Part shown: piece after piece, positions 9,467 to 18,011 of the stretch | Position numbering within the stretch: position 1 is the first letter of the stretch | Layout: the number at the start of each line of letters is the position of its first letter | DNA from: DATCMA01 sp036563645 | GTDB lineage: Bacteria; Actinomycetota; Actinomycetes; Mycobacteriales; Micromonosporaceae | Reading direction: 5' to 3' | Length of the DNA: 58,940 nucleotides | Assembly (NCBI GenBank): GCA_036563645.1 | Contig: DATCMA010000011.1 | Span: forward strand, 1-58,940 | Translations under genes and position numbers: made by a program | The notes under the pieces: generated by a model | Database searches by the model: none | Told to the model about the DNA's origin: nothing | What the model saw: only the letters and a program-made list of their open reading frames with translations

Positions 9467-10933
9467 TCACAAGTAGTAATGACCAGCGAGCTCCGCCAGG
9501 ATTCCCTCGCAACTGCGCACCACCACGCGGGCTGCTCGCCGCTGCGCGGTGTCAAGGACGGGATCGTCGGAGAGGCCTCGCCACCGGGTTAGCGCCGCCA
9601 TCGCCCGCGCCCACAACTCGTCCCGGCGCGCCTCCCGCTCGACGCCCAACCGAGCGATGATCTCCGTACCGTCTCCCCCCAGCAGACGCCGCGCCTCCCG
9701 CGCCAGCTCGGCGTCGAACCGCACCCGCGCGCTGTGCAGCGCCGCCAGCAACCGGATCTCTCGGAACTCGTGCGCACCGACGACGATCTGCTCCAGGCGC
9801 GCGAAGAGCTCCCCGCTTCCCGGACGCGGCTCCGCCCGCAGGACGCGCTCCACGGCGAGCAACGCCGACCGCGCCCGCACCGTCTCCGCCCGGTCGACGA
9901 CGTAGCGCCCGATCGCCTCCCGCAACTCGACGAAGCCGCTGCGGCGGACCAGCTCCGCGGCGAGCTTCGCCCGACTGTCACAGCCGGCCACCCGAATCAG
10001 CGTCATCGCGAGGCGGACGCCGACGAGGCCCAGCCGGGCGAGCAGGCGGCGCCGAGCCACCTCATCGACCGGAAGAGACGCGCTGGTGCTGACGAATCGA
10101 TCAGCCGACAACAGGTACGGCTCCAGATCGGCCCGCGGCATCGCGGCGAGCGCGGCGAGCGCGCCGAACTCCGCCTCCCCCAGCACCCGACCCGCCAAGG
10201 CCACCAGGCCGCTGATCGCGACAACACCGAGGCACAGCGGAGCGATCCGGGGATGGCGACCCTGGTGCCGGGCGGCCTGTCGAGCGGACAGGAGCGCGTC
10301 GGGCCGCCCGCCCCCGGCCTCATCCGCGCGCGACAGCACGAGCAGCAGGTTGGTGGGAGCCGCGGCGGCCACCATCCCCTCGTGCGCGTGCCGCAGGAAC
10401 CCGAGGTCGCTGCCTCGCACGTCCGGCGTGAGGTAGAGGACCACGTCGGCGACGCGGAGAATCCGCTCGGCCACCGCGGCGCGACTCTCCTCCCCGGCCG
10501 CCGGCACCGCGGGCGTGTCGACCACGGTCATGTGGCGCAGCAAGCGACGTCGCCCGCCCACCACGACGTCAACCACCTCGTCGGCGGATCCCGGCGCGTC
10601 AACCCGGAGCCCTCGTGCCGCGCGCGAAGCCGCCAGCTCTCGACGCGCGCCTCGTGGCGCGTCCGTCGTGATGCGCGGGACGGGCGCGTCCTCGTACCAC
10701 ACGAAGACCGGCCGCCCGTCGGTGAGTTCGACCGGCCCGATCTCCTCCCCGAGGATCGCGTTGACCAAAGTGGACTTTCCGGAGCTCCTGCCGCCCGCTA
10801 CCGCGATCCGCGGCGGCTCGGCGAGCCGGGCGAGCTGGTCGCGCAAGAGATCGACCACCCACGGGCAATCGCGGTAGCGCGCGAGAACATCAGTGAGGAG
10901 ACGCCGAACGGCGTCGCTCAGCCGACTGGTCAT
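9467..10933 (-). CDS. IniC-like dynamin-family GTPase
   Basis: A 488-residue GTPase of the bacterial dynamin-like group. P-loop GGRSSGKS lies at 47-54, the G3 motif is VVDTPA, and the G4 position reads LSRADE rather than the usual T/NKxD, so nucleotide specificity may differ. A helical, Arg-rich C-terminal half follows with no clear membrane segment. The ATG overlaps the stop of the preceding dynamin gene by 4 bp (ATGA), so the two are translationally coupled. Length, order and position match IniC of the mycobacterial iniBAC operon, an isoniazid- and ethambutol-inducible envelope-stress system. The furA promoter begins about 37 bp past its stop, with no clear terminator between. Confidence 0.85.
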   Translation of the reverse strand: MTSRLSDAVRRLLTDVLARYRDCPWVVDLLRDQLARLAEPPRIAVAGGRSSGKSTLVNAILGEEIGPVELTDGRPVFVWYEDAPVPRITTDAPRGARRELAASRAARGLRVDAPGSADEVVDVVVGGRRRLLRHMTVVDTPAVPAAGEESRAAVAERILRVADVVLYLTPDVRGSDLGFLRHAHEGMVAAAAPTNLLLVLSRADEAGGGRPDALLSARQAARHQGRHPRIAPLCLGVVAISGLVALAGRVLGEAEFGALAALAAMPRADLEPYLLSADRFVSTSASLPVDEVARRRLLARLGLVGVRLAMTLIRVAGCDSRAKLAAELVRRSGFVELREAIGRYVVDRAETVRARSALLAVERVLRAEPRPGSGELFARLEQIVVGAHEFREIRLLAALHSARVRFDAELAREARRLLGGDGTEIIARLGVEREARRDELWARAMAALTRWRGLSDDPVLDTAQRRAARVVVRSCEGILAELAGHYYL

Positions 10934-12786
10934 CGTCGGATCGCCACCCGGCTCGACACCTCGGCCGCGCGCGGCGCGAGCAGCTCCTGCGCCTGCTCAT
11001 ACACCGCGGCCAACCGCCGCATCTCCTGCGCGATGTGGCGCTGTCGATGACTCCGCTGCGCCGCGTCCGCGTCGGCCGCCTGTTTCGCGCTGCGGAATGA
11101 CTGCACGATCCTCGCTTGGAGATCCTCCGTCACCGCGAGGAAGTGGTCGCGCAGTATCCGCTGCGCCCGTCGGACGGCGTCCCGGCGCTCCTTGTTGACG
11201 CGCATGAAGAAGTCGTCGACGTACCGCTGTACCGCCGCCTTAGCCACGGCCTGCCGCTGCTTCAGCAGGGACCGACTTTCGTCACGGATGCTCTTGCCAC
11301 CGAAGAGCGCCCCCACGCCCAGGGAGATCGGGTTGATCAGCGGCATGCCGGCCAGGCTGGTGGCGAGCCCCACCATGAGAACTCCGCCGTACGAGCCCCG
11401 CAGCCCGGTCATGAGCTTCTGCAGCGGGGTGGATCGCTCGACGGCGGGCTGCTCGATCATCGGAATGTCCGCCGCGCGATCCGCACCTGGCGCGGCCACC
11501 CCATCGGGCAGGGCGTCATACCCGTAGTCGCGGAAGTGCTCCGCGACCCGCCGCGCGATCCACGCGCAACGCTGCACGAGCCAGCGGTCATTGGCCGCTG
11601 CCGCCGCGGCGAGATTCGTCTTCAGCCAATCTTGGACCACCGGCCAGGCCGATAGGGGATCCGCCTGGTCGAAGGCGTGATCGACGACGCGCAGAATTTG
11701 CCGGGTGCGTTCCCGCAGGTCATATTCGATGTCGGCGAGGAGGTCACTGATCTCATCGTTGAGCGTGTTCTGCCACCGCGCCGTCGTACGCCGCAGCTCG
11801 TCCACCGCCTCCTGCGCCTGGTAGAGCCGGGCGGTGGCGCCGGAGGCGTCGTCCGATTGGTCCGCGAGTTCGGCGCGCAGCGGAGCGGCGAGTTGATCGA
11901 TGACGGTGCGCGCCGTCAGTCCGGCTGTCACGGCGGCGAGTGACCCCGCCTTATCGGCGCGGAACCGCGCGAGGCCGGCGATGAGCTGCGGGAACCCCGA
12001 TTCCTCGTTGATCCTCGCGTCATGGGTGCGGGCCGCGTGAAGCCGGAGGACGCTCGAGACGGGAATGAGCGAGGCGGCAATGCCCGCGGTGGCGAGCTGT
12101 TGGCGGTTTCGTTCCGCGACCACCCGCCAATCGGGCACGATATCGATTTTTGTCAACACGATGATGACGAACGGATAGCGCTGTCGAAGCTGGAGCAGCA
12201 GGTTGAGCTCAGTGATCGACAGCTCGCGGGTGGCGTCGGAGACGAGGAGCACGACGTCGCCGCGAGGGAGTCCGCCCGCACGAGAACCCGCGCCGTCCAC
12301 GCGATCGACGCTGGGGGTGTCAACGAGGACGACTCCCGACGCCAGGAGGGCACGCGGCACGCTGACCTCCACCCGCAGCGACTCGTGAGCAGCGCGCCGC
12401 CGAGGAGTGGCCCGCAGGCAGCTCGCCACCTGGTCCATCGGCACGACGGTGCGCTCCTCTGGTCCGCGTTCGCCGTGGCGGCCGGGCGACGGTGTGCGCA
12501 CGAGCTCCGCGGTGGGCCGCGTCGCGTACCGGACGACCAGGGGGATCTCCGCTGGCTCCGCACCGACGGAACAGACCGGCGCGTTGATCAATGCGTTGAT
12601 GAGCAGGCTTTTTCCTTGCTTGGGCTCGCCGAGGACAACGACCCACAACCGGGGATCGAGGAGTTGGGACCGCTGCTGGCGTAACCGCTCGACAAGATCC
12701 CTCCGGCCGTATGTCTGACAGAGCCGCGTGGTCTCATCGACCACATCCAGCCAGGTCGGTGCCGCCACGGCACCAAGTGTTCCCAT
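10930..12786 (-). CDS. IniA-like dynamin-family GTPase
   Basis: A 618-residue dynamin-like protein (from ATG 12786). The P-loop is GEPKQGKS at 53-60, G3 is VDTPS, and G4 is VLTKID. The stalk region contains a hydrophobic, Gly-rich hairpin (GGVLMVGLATSLAG then INPISLGVGALFGGKSIRDE) like the membrane-inserting paddle of bacterial dynamins, followed by a coiled-coil-rich tail. Mycobacterial IniA remodels membranes and is needed for tolerance to cell-wall drugs. GGAG precedes 12786 with short spacing; an in-frame ATG at 12798 is the alternative. A 15-bp hairpin lies just upstream, between it and iniB. Confidence 0.88.
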   Translation of the reverse strand: MGTLGAVAAPTWLDVVDETTRLCQTYGRRDLVERLRQQRSQLLDPRLWVVVLGEPKQGKSLLINALINAPVCSVGAEPAEIPLVVRYATRPTAELVRTPSPGRHGERGPEERTVVPMDQVASCLRATPRRRAAHESLRVEVSVPRALLASGVVLVDTPSVDRVDGAGSRAGGLPRGDVVLLVSDATRELSITELNLLLQLRQRYPFVIIVLTKIDIVPDWRVVAERNRQQLATAGIAASLIPVSSVLRLHAARTHDARINEESGFPQLIAGLARFRADKAGSLAAVTAGLTARTVIDQLAAPLRAELADQSDDASGATARLYQAQEAVDELRRTTARWQNTLNDEISDLLADIEYDLRERTRQILRVVDHAFDQADPLSAWPVVQDWLKTNLAAAAAANDRWLVQRCAWIARRVAEHFRDYGYDALPDGVAAPGADRAADIPMIEQPAVERSTPLQKLMTGLRGSYGGVLMVGLATSLAGMPLINPISLGVGALFGGKSIRDESRSLLKQRQAVAKAAVQRYVDDFFMRVNKERRDAVRRAQRILRDHFLAVTEDLQARIVQSFRSAKQAADADAAQRSHRQRHIAQEMRRLAAVYEQAQELLAPRAAEVSSRVAIRR

Positions 12787-12810
12787 CACGCTCCGCATAT
12801 CAAGCGAACA

Positions 12811-12842
12811 CGGGGCCGGACTGTCTGGACAGTCCGGCCCCG
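12811..12842 (-). terminator. strong hairpin between iniB and iniA
   Basis: A perfect 15-bp inverted repeat: CGGGGCCGGACTGTC at 12811-12825 pairs with GACAGTCCGGCCCCG at 12828-12842, leaving almost no loop. It lies 20 bp past the iniB stop and 25 bp before the iniA start. It could terminate or attenuate transcription, or stabilise an iniB-only mRNA, so that the dynamin genes are expressed at a lower level. Confidence 0.7.
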
Positions 12843-12862
12843 CTACCGGCGCACGTCGCGAG

Positions 12863-13813
12863 TCAGAGGAGGCCGTCCACCAAACCGTGCCCCGACCCGT
12901 CCCCCGAGCTACCGGTCGCTGCACGCGGACCAAGGGCATCGGTGAGGCCACCCACGCTGCCCTCACTCACCGCGTGGCCAACCGTGTGGGCGAGCCCACC
13001 CGCGACGCCATCGACACCCACCGAACCGATGGTGTCGCCCACCGTGGTCGCCAGACCGTCGATCACGCTACCCACGCCCAGCTGATCGACGGCGTTCTCG
13101 GCGGAGGTCACCACTCCGCTCGCCGCACCGGTGATGCCCAGCGAGTCGGCCAACTGGCCAACCGCGCCGAGCGTTCCAGGGACAACGCCGGTTACGCCGC
13201 TGCCGAGCAATCCCTCCACAGTGCTGCCGACGGCATCGCCGAGCCATTGATCGACGACTCGGCCCGCGCTCTCCTCGGGCGCATTGGCGACGCTCGGTGC
13301 GGCGCCGAGCCCCGTGGAGCCGACCGTCTCCGGAGAGAGCACAGTGGCGTCGAGCGTGTGTGCCACGTCGGTGAATGGCGAGAAGTCACCGGTGACGCCA
13401 TCGCTCCCTCCGTCGACCCCCGCCACCAACGACCCGACCGTGGTGGCGAACGCCGTCCCATCCGCTCCGACAACCCCGAGAGCCGCCGCGTGGACATCCG
13501 CCGTGGTGGATTGCTGCGTGCTGACGTTGAGCTCCCGAACCACCGCGGTGAGCTGAGCGATCACGCCCAGCGGATCCGCGCCCACCGTGTCTCCACCGCA
13601 GCCGACGTCGTTGAGCACATCCAGCGATGCCACGCCCTGAAGGGGGAGGGTGTCCAGGACAAGCGGCAGGACGTCTTGGATGTCCGCGACCGTGACGTCG
13701 GCGAGACCGGCGGCACGCAGCGCGCCTTCGGGGTCCAGCTCGAACACCGACCGGGCATCGGCGTTGACGAGGAGGTTGAGCACGAAGTCGTGCAGCGTCT
13801 GGGTGGCGTCCAT
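12863..13813 (-). CDS. IniB N-terminal domain protein with Gly/Val-rich repeats
   Basis: A 316-residue protein. The first 60 or so residues (TLHDFVLNLLVNADARSVFE, then GALRAAGLADVTVADI) match the IniB N-terminal domain. The rest is low-complexity sequence rich in Gly, Val, Ala, Ser and Asp with loosely repeated GSVG and GVAGGLAHTVG units, recalling the glycine-rich body of mycobacterial IniB. No signal peptide or membrane segment is seen. The ATG at 13813 has AAAGGAG about 9 nt upstream; the frame extends further without similarity. It is the first gene of the ini operon, divergent from the Hsp70-like gene. The molecular function of IniB is not established. Confidence 0.82.
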   Translation of the reverse strand: MDATQTLHDFVLNLLVNADARSVFELDPEGALRAAGLADVTVADIQDVLPLVLDTLPLQGVASLDVLNDVGCGGDTVGADPLGVIAQLTAVVRELNVSTQQSTTADVHAAALGVVGADGTAFATTVGSLVAGVDGGSDGVTGDFSPFTDVAHTLDATVLSPETVGSTGLGAAPSVANAPEESAGRVVDQWLGDAVGSTVEGLLGSGVTGVVPGTLGAVGQLADSLGITGAASGVVTSAENAVDQLGVGSVIDGLATTVGDTIGSVGVDGVAGGLAHTVGHAVSEGSVGGLTDALGPRAATGSSGDGSGHGLVDGLL

Positions 13814-14143
13814 GGTGCCTGTACTCCTTTGACGGTTGACAGGAGGCAAGCTGGCGTGCCGTGCGTTGCCGCACGACACGCTAGGCCGCGGCGAGCACGC
13901 CAAGCATCGGGGAATCATCCCCATTCGCATTCATCGAGATCAGGAATTCGCATGTCCCAGGCGTTAGGGGATTAGGGGATTCGTCATCCGGCAATTTAGG
14001 GTCCCACCAGTGGCGCGATCTCTGGTACGAACAGGAGAGCCCGCACGAATTCGCCCACCGGGCGAGGCATGTGCTCACCCCAGCTCCACTTGTCGCATCG
14101 ATAGGGGCGAGTCTGCGCTCATCGGCGGTAAAGGAATGATCAG
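13814..14143. promoter_or_regulatory. divergent control region between iniB and the Hsp70-like gene
   Basis: This 330-bp stretch carries no gene and must hold both the leftward iniB promoter and the rightward hsp70-iniR promoter. It contains a GGGGA-ATCA-TCCCC dyad (13909-13922), a tandem GGGGATTA/GGGGATTC (13967-13982) and a small CGTGCG/CGCACG hairpin (about 13860-13876). I could not identify convincing -35/-10 pairs in either direction, which would fit activator-dependent promoters. The region is less GC-rich than the flanking genes around 13920-14000. Confidence 0.6.
13909..13982. promoter_or_regulatory. GGGGAT-type sites, possible MalT/IniR-like boxes
   Basis: Four GGGGA(T/A)-type elements occur in 74 bp. 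GGGGAATC at 13909 and, on the minus strand, GGGGATGATT (13922-13913) form a dyad; two direct copies GGGGATTA and GGGGATTC lie at 13967-13982. The minus-strand copy contains GGATGA, the core of the enterobacterial MalT box GGA(T/G)GA. The adjacent regulator is of MalT/LuxR architecture. Binding is inferred. Confidence 0.4.
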
Positions 14144-15478
14144 ATGCGCTACGTCCTTGGAATCGATATCGGCGGCACCAACTCCTACGCTGCGATCGCC
14201 CGATTTCAGGACGGAATGTGGACGCCTCCCGAGCTCGTACGCCTCGGGAGGGATTCCCTCTCGATGCCGTCGGCGCTCGCCGTGCCACCCCATGGGCCGA
14301 TCACTATCGCGGATGTCACCGCGGGTGATGAAATTTATTTACGTCGAATCGTGCGAGGATTCAGCCAGCGAATCGGCGACGACGTCCCCATGATCCTCGG
14401 GGGCACGCCCTACGCCCCCCAGATCCTCACCGCGATCGTGACGCGGTGGATCGTTGACCGAGTGCGCCGCCAGGAGGGGGGCCTCCCCGAACGCGTCATC
14501 GTGAGTCACCCTGGCTCGTGGGGCCCCTACCGCCGAGGGTTGCTCCACCGGGCGTTGTGGGAGGCCGGTCTCGACACCGTGACGCTCGTGCCCGAGCCGG
14601 TGGCCGCCGCGGAAAGCTACGAGGCGACCGGCGCGTTGGCCGCCGCGCAGCACCTCGCCACCTACGCCCTCGGCGGCAGCCGATGTGAGGTGTCGGTGCT
14701 CCGTCGCTCCGCCTATGAGGACGGATTTGAACTCATGGGCGCCTACGAGCCCGCCGAGTCCGTCGCGGGGTCCGACTGTGATGACCTCCTCGTGATGGAC
14801 GTCCGCGCGCGCTGCGGGATCGATCAGGCGCTGACCCGTGACCCCCGCCTGCGCCGACTCGTCGCCGATCTGCGGGTCGCGTGCGCCCGGGCGAAGGAGG
14901 CGCTCTCCTCCGCTCCCCAGGTCACCATTCCCGTGCCGCTGTCGCCTCGCACGGCTCAGGTCACCGTCACCCGAGCCGAATGGGAGGAGCTCCTGCGCCC
15001 CGCTCTCTTGCCTACTGTGGACGCTCTTCTCCACGCGATCGCGGCGTGCCGACTACGGCCCCACGAGATTCACCGAGTCCTCCTCCTCGGCGGGGCGACC
15101 CGCATCCCGTTGATCGCCCAGTTGCTGGAGGAACACTTCCCCGGACGCGTCGCCCACGCGCCGGACCCGCGGGGTATCGCCGCCGTGGGCGCGGCGGTGG
15201 CCGGGTGCCGGATCGCCTCCCACCACATCGGCGCCGGGTCGGCATCGCCGAGGCCGGCCCCCGCCGCCGCACGCCTCGTCCCGCCGCCGCGCCCCGCGCC
15301 GCCTGATCACTCCGATGGTGACCGCGGCGACGGGCCGACGCTCGGACCTCCGCCGCGCCCACCAGTGGTGGTGACACCTCTGACGTTGCCGAAGACGCGG
15401 TACCGACCGCGGTCGGGACGCACCGCCACGGCCCACCGTGCGCCCGGGCGGCGGCACCGAGTGACGGAGGCGCGGTGA
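14144..15478 (+). CDS. truncated Hsp70-like actin-fold ATPase
   Basis: A 444-residue protein resembling only the nucleotide-binding domain of Hsp70. Phosphate motif 1 is GIDIGGTN (6-13), EPVAAAESY is the connect motif, and the adenosine motif is LLLGGATRIPLI (about 320-331). Phosphate motif 2, normally DLGGGTxD, is degenerate: ALGGSRCEVSVL lacks the Asp. There is no substrate-binding domain; instead the last 85 or so residues are Pro-, Arg- and Ala-rich and probably disordered. AAAGGA lies 8 nt before the ATG. It is followed after 4 bp by the LuxR-type regulator, so the two are co-expressed, and it is divergent from iniB. A scaffold or signalling role is more likely than protein folding. Confidence 0.8.
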   Translation: MRYVLGIDIGGTNSYAAIARFQDGMWTPPELVRLGRDSLSMPSALAVPPHGPITIADVTAGDEIYLRRIVRGFSQRIGDDVPMILGGTPYAPQILTAIVTRWIVDRVRRQEGGLPERVIVSHPGSWGPYRRGLLHRALWEAGLDTVTLVPEPVAAAESYEATGALAAAQHLATYALGGSRCEVSVLRRSAYEDGFELMGAYEPAESVAGSDCDDLLVMDVRARCGIDQALTRDPRLRRLVADLRVACARAKEALSSAPQVTIPVPLSPRTAQVTVTRAEWEELLRPALLPTVDALLHAIAACRLRPHEIHRVLLLGGATRIPLIAQLLEEHFPGRVAHAPDPRGIAAVGAAVAGCRIASHHIGAGSASPRPAPAAARLVPPPRPAPPDHSDGDRGDGPTLGPPPRPPVVVTPLTLPKTRYRPRSGRTATAHRAPGRRHRVTEAR

Positions 15479-15482
15479 GGCC

Positions 15483-18011
15483 GTGGTGAGCACCGCGACC
15501 CTGTCCCCGCCCGCCCTCCTCCTGGACGGCCCGGCCAGCGCCCTGCTCGCCGCCATCGAAGCGGAACCCCAGGCCCCGCTCGGCGTCGCCATCACCGCTC
15601 CCGGTGGGCACGGGAAGACGGCCTTACTCGAGGCGATCGAGGCGGTGTACCTCCGGGCGGGTTCTCCCGTGGTACGCGGACCCGAGGCGCTCGCGCGTGC
15701 CCCGCAGGAGGCGGTGGTCGTGGTCGACGACGCGCACGTGCTGGAGGAGGCCTGCCTCGCCGACGTGCGGCGGCGCGCCACCGGCGGGCAGCGCGTCGTC
15801 GTGGCGTATCGACCCTGGCCACGCCGCCCCGCGCTCGACGCGCTGGCCGCGACCCTCACCCGCTGTGGCCGAGCGGTGGCGCTCACCCCCTTTACCCCGG
15901 AGCGGACCGCCGCCTACCTCCGCCACCTCGCCGAGGGTGAGGTGCCACCGAGCACGGCACACGTCGTCCACACGCACACCGCCGGGATTCCTCGTCTCGT
16001 GGACTGGCTCGGGCGCTCCCTGCTGTCCGCGCCGACGCCCCCCACCGCGGACGCCCGATCGATTCCTCACGCCGCGCTCGCCCCCATCGGCGTCGAGCTG
16101 GACGCCCTCGACAGTGAGGCGCGTCGGCTGGTGATCGCGGCGTCCGCGGATGTGGACATGCCGATCGACGTGCTCGGTTCCCTGTTCGTGAGCGCCCCCG
16201 AGGCGCTGGACGCGCTGCTCGGCGCGGTGCGGAGCACCGGCTTGGTCGGCCCCGACGACCGCTTACCCCCCATGGTCAAGCACGCGGTCGTCACCCTCAC
16301 CCCGGCCGCCCAGCGCCTCGCCGTCTGGCAGCACGTCGCGGAGCGGTTGCTTCACCGGGGGGCGTCGGTGCTGCCCCTGGCCCGGTCCCTGCGCACCCTC
16401 GGGGCCTCTGGCGAGACGGCAGGGATGATCTTCGAGGCGGCGGCCGAGGAGGCTCTCCCCCGCGACCCGGCGCTCGCAGCCGAGCTGTTCGGTGCGGCGG
16501 CCACCACGGGGCGCGCGACCGCCGCCCGCCAAGCCCGGGCCGCCGCGCTCGCCGGGGACCTCGACACCGCCCTGCGGATCGCCGACCGGCTGGTCACCGT
16601 CGAGGATCCGACACAGCGGGCCACTGGCGCGGCCATCGCCGCCACGGCCCTCGCCCATCGGGGCTACCTCAGCCGCAGCGCCGAGCTCCACCGATGGTCG
16701 GGCAGCATCTCCTCACGCGCCTTCGGCGCGATCGCCGCCGCGGCCACCGGCCATCCCGAGGAATTGACCACGTTGCTCACCTGCCCGCCGGGTGACGGCC
16801 CACCGACGCTCCTCGCCGGTGCCGCGCTGTTGATGGCGCGTGGCGTCCGGGAGACCTTGGCTGGCTCGCTGACGGCGGCCCTGTCCGCGCTGGTGCAAGC
16901 CGCCGCGCTCGTCGAACCGTCAGGCCCCGCCGTGCTCCTGCCGGACAGTCCCGCGGCGCTCGCGGCGCTCGCCGCGGCGCACTGCGGCGAATTCGATATT
17001 GGACTCGCGGTGTTAGATCGCGCGATGGCGGCGCAGACCGGGGGCCCTGTCCTCGCGCGGCGACACCGGTTGCTGCGCGCGTGGCTGTTGATGCTCCGCG
17101 GCCAGATCAGCGCCGCCGCGGAGGAGGCGGGCCAGGCCACCTCCCTACCCGGCCGACTCGAACCGCGCGACCTCATCTTCGCCACTGGGCTCGAGGTGGG
17201 GCTCGCCCGACGCACGAGTGACCTCGCCGCGCTGCACCGGCGTTGGACGTACGCCCGGGACGCGCTCGTCCGTCACCCCGTGGACCTGTTCACCTTGCTG
17301 CCGCTCGGGGAATTCGCCATCGCCGCGGCGCGGCTACGCGATCACGATCGGCTCCGCGGGTACCTCGACGAGGCGCACGCGCTCCTCGCCCAGCTCGGCG
17401 ACCCTCCCTTGTGGAGTGTTCCGTTGCGGTGGAGCCTCTTGCACGCCGCGATCCTGGCCGAGGAGCCGGCGGTAGCCCATGATCAGGCAGCCGCGCTCGC
17501 CACGACCGCCCACCACAGTCGATACGCCGCGGCGATCGCCGCCGCCGCGGAGAGCTGGCTGGAGATCCTGCGCGGCGTCGTCCACGTGGAACGCGTCGAG
17601 GCCGCCGCGCGAGGCCTGCACGCGGTCGGACTCTCGTGGGACGCGGCTCGGCTCGCGGGGCAGGCGGCGATCCGCACCGCGGACCGCAAAGCCATGACGA
17701 CGCTCCTCGACTGCGCGCGGATGCTGCAAGGGAAACCCTCGGGCGCCAAGACGGGCGAACGAGCCACCGACGCCGGCGCGCTCGCGCCCGCCGCGGCCGA
17801 CAGTCCGCTCAGCGAGCGGGAGCGGGAAGTCGCCGAACTCGTCCTCGCCGGTCTGACGTACAAGCAGATCGGCGACCGGCTGTTCATCTCCGCGAAGACC
17901 GTCGAGCACCATGTCACCCGGATCCGGCAACGCCTCGGCTGCGCCAACCGCGGTGAGCTCCTGGCCCGCCTGCGGGCCATGGCCGCAGAGAGCCGGTCAG
18001 CCCAGTCGTAG
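15483..18011 (+). CDS. LuxR-family STAND ATPase regulator, IniR/MalT-like
   Basis: An 842-residue signal-transducing ATPase. The N-terminal NTPase has Walker A APGGHGKT at 39-46 and Walker B VVVVDDAH at about 79-86. A long Ala/Leu-rich helical repeat (TPR-like) middle follows, then a C-terminal LuxR-type helix-turn-helix with LSEREREVAELVLAGLTYKQ and SAKTVEHHVTRIRQRLG. This is the MalT/IniR architecture. In mycobacteria the homologue next to iniBAC (IniR, Rv0339c) activates iniBAC and is reported to respond to trehalose. The start is GTG at 15483, with GTG at 15486 as an alternative. Its 3' end overlaps the convergent PAP2 gene by 15 bp. Confidence 0.85.
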   Translation: MVSTATLSPPALLLDGPASALLAAIEAEPQAPLGVAITAPGGHGKTALLEAIEAVYLRAGSPVVRGPEALARAPQEAVVVVDDAHVLEEACLADVRRRATGGQRVVVAYRPWPRRPALDALAATLTRCGRAVALTPFTPERTAAYLRHLAEGEVPPSTAHVVHTHTAGIPRLVDWLGRSLLSAPTPPTADARSIPHAALAPIGVELDALDSEARRLVIAASADVDMPIDVLGSLFVSAPEALDALLGAVRSTGLVGPDDRLPPMVKHAVVTLTPAAQRLAVWQHVAERLLHRGASVLPLARSLRTLGASGETAGMIFEAAAEEALPRDPALAAELFGAAATTGRATAARQARAAALAGDLDTALRIADRLVTVEDPTQRATGAAIAATALAHRGYLSRSAELHRWSGSISSRAFGAIAAAATGHPEELTTLLTCPPGDGPPTLLAGAALLMARGVRETLAGSLTAALSALVQAAALVEPSGPAVLLPDSPAALAALAAAHCGEFDIGLAVLDRAMAAQTGGPVLARRHRLLRAWLLMLRGQISAAAEEAGQATSLPGRLEPRDLIFATGLEVGLARRTSDLAALHRRWTYARDALVRHPVDLFTLLPLGEFAIAAARLRDHDRLRGYLDEAHALLAQLGDPPLWSVPLRWSLLHAAILAEEPAVAHDQAAALATTAHHSRYAAAIAAAAESWLEILRGVVHVERVEAAARGLHAVGLSWDAARLAGQAAIRTADRKAMTTLLDCARMLQGKPSGAKTGERATDAGALAPAAADSPLSEREREVAELVLAGLTYKQIGDRLFISAKTVEHHVTRIRQRLGCANRGELLARLRAMAAESRSAQS

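Noticed and set aside
9467..10933. The dynamin-like genes as ordinary Era-type or septin-like GTPases.
   Set aside because: Length, tandem arrangement, overlap, the paddle-like hairpin in the first protein and the adjacent IniB-domain gene all fit the IniA/IniC pair better.
13964..13982. Telomere-like tandem TTAGGGGATTAGGGGA.
   Set aside because: Only two copies, in an internal promoter region; interpreted instead as regulatory GGGGAT sites.
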